Below are positions 5,766-8,324 of a stretch of DNA of 8,324 nt, piece after piece (position 1 is the first letter of the stretch; each line of letters opens with the position of its first letter). Position numbers and translations under genes: made by a program. The notes beneath the pieces are model-generated. The model saw only the letters and a list, made by a program, of their open reading frames with translations, was not told the origin of the DNA and ran no database searches. This DNA is from an uncultured Acidobacteriota bacterium. GTDB taxonomy: Bacteria; Acidobacteriota; Terriglobia; UBA7540. The stretch spans positions 1 through 8,324 of the forward strand of contig CALCEB010000031.1 in the NCBI GenBank assembly GCA_937900045.1, written 5' to 3'.

Positions 5766-7430
5766 TCATTGCCGGTTTGCCACACTGTGCCGGATCAACC
5801 GCACGCGCAAAATTCTTCCTTCCTCCGGCAGTGAAAAGCGCGAGCCGTGCATGGGCAGCGAAACGTGTAATTCATCGCCGTTGAGCCGGCGTGAGGACAC
5901 CCATTGCCCAGCTTTGAATGTCCTTTCCTCCACTGACAGAATTTCCGCTTTACCGGGTGGACCCTGAAGCTTGACGAAATCCACATTCAAGCCTGCTCCG
6001 GCCACGATGAAATCGTCCGGAGAAAGCTCGATCAGCAAACCACCCCCCCGGGGTTTGGAGGGGCTGAAGGTTGTGGTGAATTGTACCGTAGCAGCGAGCC
6101 CGCGATCGAGATGGATGGCTTCCGCCATACCTTCACCCTGAGAAACGCCCTGAATCAAAGCGTGGAGTTTCCCCGTGTACTGATATTTGGCAATCACCGG
6201 CAGCAGCGGGCTGAGGAGCCGGTAATTCATCGCGATGGGTTCGGCCCGTGGCGTTAGCTTGCCATTTTGGGCGGCGTGGTCGATGCCGAACGGGCTGAAG
6301 CCAATGCCGTTGAACGTTGCCAGGTCCATATAAACATAAGGCGCGAAGTAAGGATTGAACGCCACTTCAGGAACAAAGAGCGGGTTATCCGGCCGCGTGA
6401 ACTGGGCGGCGACCTTATAAAACTTCGGCTGGTAAACGTCAGGGGCCAATAAGTCAAGGTGCGGGGCTTCCGCCTTCCAGATGTCCAACACGTGGACGGT
6501 GGGACCGCCACTCGGCCAGTCGCCGGCGCGGGCGGCGCCGGGATTCACTAGCCAATTATTCACGTACATGGGCAGAGGATAGGCTTTCTTGCCGGCTGCG
6601 GCCACCGCATCCACGTAACGGGAAACGCACCAGGCGCTGAAAGCTTCAGGCGCCATCTCGCCGAACACCTGTTCCCAGGTTCCGGACATTCGGAAGTGGT
6701 TCGCGTCTAAATCGGCTGCAAGCGTTAGGGACAAGTGATGGCGATGCGTTTCAAGGAAGCTCGTGAGGTCAGGAGGAACCGGTCCGTGAAATAGCCGGGT
6801 CGCCTCCGGCGAATAGTCGCGATCGGTTCCGAGCAGACCGGTTTCGTTCTCCACTTGCATCATGATGACCGTGCGCTGGGCGGAATCGAAGCCGCGCAGA
6901 TGGTCCATCAGCGCTGCAAAAGCTCGCGCGTCCGCGTCACGGGCAGCGGCGCAAAGCGGAGAAATGATCTCCATCTCCTGGCCGAGTGCGTTCCGGACCC
7001 GCTGGTATTTCTGCCGGTCGCGCTTCACCCATGCCGGCGTGTAATGCATTTCGCCGTTCTTCCATGTGCCAAACCAAAGCAGCACCACGCGCAGGCCGTG
7101 TTGTCTCGCGCCGTTGACAATGGCATCGACGAGATGAAAATCGTATTGGCCTGGCTGCGGCTCAACCAATTCCCAGTAGACCGGGACCTCCACCGTGTTC
7201 GAGTGCATTGCCACCAGTGAATTAAACACCGGCTCAAGGTCCGCCGGGTTGGTGGCGCTCGAATTGTGGGCTTGGCCGCCAAGAATCAGGTAGGGATTTC
7301 CGTCCACGAGCAAATGGAATTGCGAGCCTTGATGTTCAAGGCGGGGAATGGGCTGTTGGGAAAAAAGGGCAACGGAGGAAGAAGCAAGCCACACTGTTGC
7401 GCAAACAAGACTCACCAGTTTTACTCGCAT
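5766..7430 (-). CDS. Exported GH35-type beta-galactosidase-like glycoside hydrolase (DUF5597-containing)
   Basis: The enzyme probably removes terminal beta-linked galactose, or a similar sugar, from oligosaccharides outside the cytoplasm. From the chosen start it has 554 residues. A signal peptide (MRVKLVSLVCATVWLASSSVALFSQQ) is followed by a TIM-barrel domain. Visible landmarks are LVDGNPYLILGGQAHNSS (from 41), NTVEVPVYWELVEPQPGQYDF (78-98), MQVENETG with the likely acid/base Glu196, and PLFVPEVAF with the likely nucleophile Glu355. The region after about 395 fits the beta-rich C-terminal domain found in this GH35 subgroup. An in-frame ATG at 7451 is possible, but GGAGG lies eight bases before the ATG at 7430, so I prefer 7430; this leaves 27 bases after the amidohydrolase stop. 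Both genes are probably in one transcript. Substrate specificity (galactoside, xyloglucan side chain, other) is inferred and unsure. Confidence 0.88.
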   Translation of the reverse strand: MRVKLVSLVCATVWLASSSVALFSQQPIPRLEHQGSQFHLLVDGNPYLILGGQAHNSSATNPADLEPVFNSLVAMHSNTVEVPVYWELVEPQPGQYDFHLVDAIVNGARQHGLRVVLLWFGTWKNGEMHYTPAWVKRDRQKYQRVRNALGQEMEIISPLCAAARDADARAFAALMDHLRGFDSAQRTVIMMQVENETGLLGTDRDYSPEATRLFHGPVPPDLTSFLETHRHHLSLTLAADLDANHFRMSGTWEQVFGEMAPEAFSAWCVSRYVDAVAAAGKKAYPLPMYVNNWLVNPGAARAGDWPSGGPTVHVLDIWKAEAPHLDLLAPDVYQPKFYKVAAQFTRPDNPLFVPEVAFNPYFAPYVYMDLATFNGIGFSPFGIDHAAQNGKLTPRAEPIAMNYRLLSPLLPVIAKYQYTGKLHALIQGVSQGEGMAEAIHLDRGLAATVQFTTTFSPSKPRGGGLLIELSPDDFIVAGAGLNVDFVKLQGPPGKAEILSVEERTFKAGQWVSSRRLNGDELHVSLPMHGSRFSLPEEGRILRVRLIRHSVANRQ

Positions 7431-7438
7431 ACAAGAAG

Positions 7439-7443
7439 CCTCC
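7439..7443 (-). promoter_or_regulatory. Ribosome-binding site deciding the glycoside hydrolase start
   Basis: GGAGG on the minus strand sits eight bases before the ATG at 7430. The alternative ATG at 7451 has AGGAAG only two bases away, too close for normal initiation. The shorter product also begins directly with a compact signal peptide. Confidence 0.65.
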
Positions 7444-7457
7444 GTTTTCATAACTTC

Positions 7458-8324
7458 CTACTGCCCCGCCGCTTCGTGGACCACCTTGCCTCCCACGATC
7501 GTCGTCAGCACTCGAACATTACCAATCTTTTCGGCGGGAATAGAAAACAGGTCATCGGACAGCACGACCACGTCCGCGAATTTGCCGGGCGCAATGGTAC
7601 CTTTCTGCTGTTCAGCAAACTCAGCATAGGCGCTGCCTTGCGTATAAGCGCGCAAGGCTTCATCGAGCGTCAAGCGTTGTTTCGGGAACCAGCCACCGGG
7701 ATGCTTGCCATCGAGCGTGGCGCGAGTGACGGCGGCGTAAATTCCAAGCAGTGGATTCAGCGGCGCCACCGGCCAGTCCGTACCGAAAGCGAGTGGCGCC
7801 CCGGAATCGAGCAGCGACCGCCAGGCATAGCTGGTCTTGGCGCGCTTGTGGCCGATGCGCTTCTCCGCCCAGCGGCCATCGTCGATGGCGTGATAGGGCT
7901 GCATGGACGCAATAATGCCCATCTTGCCAAAGCGCGGAATGTCCTGGGGGCGAAGGTGCTGGGCGTGCTCGATGCGGAAGCGGTAAGCAGCCGGATTCGC
8001 GCCGCCCACTTGCTGGTAAATATCGAGCATCTCGGCATTGGCGCGGTCGCCGATGGCGTGAACGGCGATTTGGATGCCGGACTTGGTAGCCTCCTGCGCC
8101 ATCGCGAGTATTTTGGAGGGCGGGTTCAAGAGCGGCATGGGCAAGCCGAAGTTGGTGGAATCATCCGAATATGCTTCAAAGAACCAGGCCGTGCGTGAGC
8201 CGAGCGACCCATCGGCGAATCCTTTGACCGCGCCCATTTGCAGAAAACCGCTGCCCATGCCGTGTGAAATTCCCGCAGCCGCGAGCTTTTCCCATTGGCG
8301 GATGGGCGTAATTTCGTAGAAGCG
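7458..8324 (-). CDS. YtcJ-like metal-dependent amidohydrolase (partial, N-terminus off the right edge)
   Basis: The frame is open from the window edge (RFYEITPIRQWEKLAAAGIS) to a TAG at 7458-7460, giving 288 residues of an enzyme that usually has about 540-600. The ATG at 8258 is internal, because the family sequence continues upstream of it. Landmarks, numbered within the fragment: VKGFADGSLGSRTAWF (33-48) with Lys34, AVHAIGDRAN (87-96) with metal-binding His89, RIEHAQHL (117-124) with His120, SMQPYHAIDD (140-149), and GTDWPVAPLNPL (181-192) with Asp183. The end shows the amidohydrolase beta strands (GTIAPGKFADVVVLSDD, 242-258; RVLTTIVGGKVVHEA, 271-285). The N-terminal HxH metal motif and any signal peptide would lie outside the window. 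These enzymes hydrolyse amide or formamide-type bonds; the substrate here is unknown. It precedes the glycoside hydrolase gene by 27 bases on the same strand. Confidence 0.93.
   Translation of the reverse strand, partial: RFYEITPIRQWEKLAAAGISHGMGSGFLQMGAVKGFADGSLGSRTAWFFEAYSDDSTNFGLPMPLLNPPSKILAMAQEATKSGIQIAVHAIGDRANAEMLDIYQQVGGANPAAYRFRIEHAQHLRPQDIPRFGKMGIIASMQPYHAIDDGRWAEKRIGHKRAKTSYAWRSLLDSGAPLAFGTDWPVAPLNPLLGIYAAVTRATLDGKHPGGWFPKQRLTLDEALRAYTQGSAYAEFAEQQKGTIAPGKFADVVVLSDDLFSIPAEKIGNVRVLTTIVGGKVVHEAAGQ

Noticed and set aside
6043..6049. Run of seven C (seven G in the coding strand) inside the GH35 gene as a phase-variation tract
   Set aside because: The reading frame is intact, the run is short, and it is explained by adjacent Pro-Arg-Gly-Gly-Gly codons.
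7266..8198. 310-codon open frame on the plus strand
   Set aside because: It lies wholly antisense to two well-supported genes (amidohydrolase and GH35), and its translation has no recognisable motif; it is a mirror of their codon bias.

Overview
This 8.3 kb stretch has moderately high GC and looks like a chromosomal segment of an Acidobacteriota-type bacterium. The strongest clue is a full-length 816-residue permease of the ADOP type (acidobacterial duplicated orphan permease: two MacB/FtsX halves in one chain, no ATPase gene next to it), accompanied by a PadR-family regulator. An exported protein that joins a carboxypeptidase-regulatory-like domain to TPR repeats, and several intergenic palindromic repeats, fit the same picture. 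The assignment is an inference from gene content; there is no rRNA or marker gene here.

Layout: (1) 1-276, minus, N-terminal part of a PadR-like repressor running off the left edge. (2) 277-581, gap with two matching CTGTGG-N5-CCACAT palindromes in front of padR and a REP-like hairpin repeat. (3) 582-3032, minus, ADOP permease. (4) 3033-3658, a 626-base gap that holds a near-consensus sigma-54 promoter pointing right, a 110-bp MITE-like element with terminal inverted repeats and an exact 8-bp flanking direct repeat, and a sigma-70-like promoter for the next gene. (5) 3659-4708, plus, exported CarboxypepD_reg-TPR protein. (6) 4709-5011, gap with small hairpins. (7) 5012-5680, plus, unrecognised exported protein with a possible internal duplication. 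(8) 5766-7430, minus, exported GH35-type beta-galactosidase-like glycoside hydrolase. (9) 7458-8324, minus, C-terminal part of a YtcJ-like amidohydrolase running off the right edge. Genes 8 and 9 are 27 bases apart and probably co-transcribed.

The permease and PadR protein plausibly form a regulated export or stress module, with PadR controlling at least its own gene through the twin palindromes. The two plus-strand genes both encode exported proteins, but nothing in the sequence ties their functions together. The glycoside hydrolase and amidohydrolase pair suggests scavenging of extracellular organic matter. I see no CRISPR array, tRNA, rRNA, transposase or phage gene. The most interesting non-coding observations are the twin PadR-proximal palindromes, the apparently gene-less sigma-54 promoter, and the MITE-like insertion just upstream of the TPR gene.
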